A stretch of 64,000 nucleotides of DNA from CAZBDV01 sp964490765. GTDB lineage: Bacteria; Cloacimonadota; Cloacimonadia; Cloacimonadales; JAJBBL01. Shown here piece after piece: positions 63,275 to 64,000 of this stretch. Below the pieces are notes generated by a model. It searched no databases and was not told the origin of the DNA. It saw nothing but the letters and a program-made list of their open reading frames with translations. Location: assembly GCA_964490765.1 (NCBI GenBank), contig CAZBDV010000002.1, positions 88,112 to 152,111 on the forward strand, read 5' to 3'. The translations under genes and the position numbers were made by a program. Position 1 is the first letter of the stretch. Each line of letters begins with the position of its first letter.

Positions 63275-63584
63275 TATCACTCTCCATCTTTCTTTAATCA
63301 CATTATCAACATAAGAAGCGAGGATTTATGTAAAGGTTTTTTTATCGAGATAGAACCCTTTAAGCATAAAGTATAGCAGAACTTGAATATTTATTGCTCC
63401 CCTCGCTTCCAGGCAGTATATGGCTCCTAAATCTTTAAATACTCCCCCATTACATTCCTCACTTCGCTCCTGATCTCTTATATCCAATAGCGAAACATTA
63501 GTATATATTGCAACTCCATTCATTCTATGGGAGAAGAAAAAAATGGTTTACAAAATAAGAGGTAGTTTTTTCCTGTTCCCGAAC
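63275..63584. other. intergenic region between tilS and tRNA-Ser
   Basis: About 310 bp without a supported gene. It should carry the tilS promoter (minus strand) and the tRNA promoter (plus strand), but no clear -35/-10 pair is seen. A 65-codon frame at 63326-63523 has no ribosome site and is not credible. Confidence 0.5.
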
Positions 63585-63678
63585 GGAGATGTGTCCGAGT
63601 TGGCTGAAGGAGCACGATTGGAAATCGTGTATACGTTTAAAAAGCGTATCTAGGGTTCGAATCCCTACATCTCCGCCA
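63585..63678 (+). tRNA. tRNA-Ser(GGA)
   Basis: The 94-nt gene has acceptor arms GGAGATG and CATCTCC, discriminator G and encoded CCA (63676-63678). The anticodon stem CACGA/TCGTG encloses the loop TTGGAAA, giving anticodon GGA (63620-63622), which reads UCC and UCU. A long variable arm (TATACGTTTAAAAAGCGTAT) and the T-arm GGTTCGAATCC complete a class II serine tRNA. Its last 19 bases plus the following three are repeated exactly at 63781-63802. Confidence 0.97.
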
Positions 63679-63802
63679 TTTCTTCTTTAGAGGGATGAGA
63701 ACCGTTCGACCACGTAGTCATTACTTTTTTGTAATGACGGAGTAGCGGCGAGCAAATAAGCGGAGCTTTTTTGCTCAGTCAATCCCTACATCTCCGCCAT
63801 TT
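63660..63802. repeat. 22-bp direct repeat of the tRNA-Ser 3' end, attachment-site-like
   Basis: The 22 bases at 63660-63681 (T-arm half, acceptor arm, CCA and ATTT) recur exactly at 63781-63802, 121 bp downstream. Duplication of a tRNA 3' end at this length is the classic footprint of tRNA-directed integration (attL/attR). The 99 bp between copies hold two small hairpins: GTCATTAC/GTAATGAC at 63717-63738 and GAGCAAA/TTTGCTC at 63750-63776. No integrase gene is seen before the window ends. Confidence 0.85.
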
Positions 63803-64000
63803 GTAACATAGACTTCAGTCTGTGTATTCTTCGATACATTCCGCCGTAGAGAACCGAGGAAAAACTTCTCCGTGGCTTCTCCCGAGTTCGACGTAGAGAC
63901 GTGGGCATGCCCCGTCTCCGTACCGATAAACCATGTCGTATCATACTTTGGTGTTGTTTGCGGTCTGGCTGAAATTGTCTTTTTAAACATCATACCAAAA
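63679..64000. other. region downstream of tRNA-Ser to the right edge
   Basis: About 320 bp with no convincing gene. It holds the second copy of the tRNA 3' end, two hairpins, and the palindrome at 63896-63918. A frame on the minus strand (63775-63993) runs through the att-like copy and the palindrome and may be a repeat rather than a gene. Confidence 0.5.
63896..63918. repeat. near-perfect palindrome
   Basis: GAGACG (63896-63901) and CGTCTC (63913-63918) flank the perfect palindrome GGGCATGCCC (63903-63912), with a single unpaired T. The 22 paired bases form an 11-bp stem without a loop. Such palindromes often occur as dispersed repeats; this one lies just beyond the att-like site. Confidence 0.6.

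Noticed and set aside
63326..63523. 65-codon minus-strand frame upstream of the tRNA
   Set aside because: No ribosome site and no recognisable domain.
63775..63993. 72-codon minus-strand frame at the right edge
   Set aside because: It reads through the duplicated tRNA end and the palindrome, so it is probably repeat DNA; the window ends before it can be judged fully.

Overview
The window reads as chromosomal DNA of a Gram-negative, AT-leaning bacterium. It encodes Kdo synthesis (kdsA, kdsC), LPS transport (lptB, lptA-like, lptC-like), a heptose-phosphate kinase, the rod-shape machinery and three large exported proteins ending in the NYPNPFN-type C-terminal sorting domain used by type IX-like secretion. 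HprK, HPr and enzyme I occur together, and several predicted proteins look like ones I associate with Candidatus Cloacimonadota (WWE1) and relatives. That lineage is an inference from protein style, not from a marker gene.

Layout. Positions 1-11104 (minus strand) are one long, tightly packed run: kdsA, kdsC, lptC-like, lptA-like, lptB, rpoN, lpd, lipA, hpf, hprK, ptsH, ptsI (cut by the left edge). It recalls the enterobacterial kdsC-lptCAB-rpoN-hpf-PTS-Ntr neighbourhood, with lipoate genes inserted and HprK added. Positions 11391-17452 hold two giant surface proteins: a CapA-type phosphoesterase with a PKD domain, and a seven-bladed RCC1-like propeller with five Ig-like modules. Positions 17838-22332 (plus) carry der, plsY, purF and a heptose kinase. 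Positions 22467-28305 (minus) carry two tandem paralogous pilin-like proteins and a nucleoside kinase.

Positions 28497-34064 carry a YitT-type membrane protein, a formate/nitrite channel, mobA, fdhD (opposite strand) and a compact three-gene module: a zinc-ribbon regulator, a DUF4097-like beta-repeat protein and a small protein, all with a similar C- or N-terminal helical hairpin. Positions 34054-40888 (minus) are the cell-shape operon mreB-mreC-(CofE-like)-mreD-mrdA-rodA plus a small anchored protein. A Trp/Tyr/Pro-rich sorted protein follows, then about 0.9 kb of gene-free DNA with repeats, and an ABC-F protein of somewhat richer GC.

Positions 45427-63274 are mostly housekeeping: pyk and rarA; a GcvT-like and an RmlB-like protein; mltD-like, rimI, nadB, tmk and ctpA; then tilS-hpt-ftsH-hslV-hslU. 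The right end holds a tRNA-Ser(GGA) whose 3' end is duplicated 121 bp downstream, the signature of an integration site.

The most unusual items are the Trp-rich WCxPC protein, the CofE-like ligase inside the mre operon, the three-gene hairpin module, the paired pilin-like proteins, an RmlB-like enzyme lacking the dehydratase Asp-Glu pair, a dispersed hairpin repeat, and the tRNA-Ser attachment-like duplication. No CRISPR array, rRNA, transposase or complete mobile element was found.
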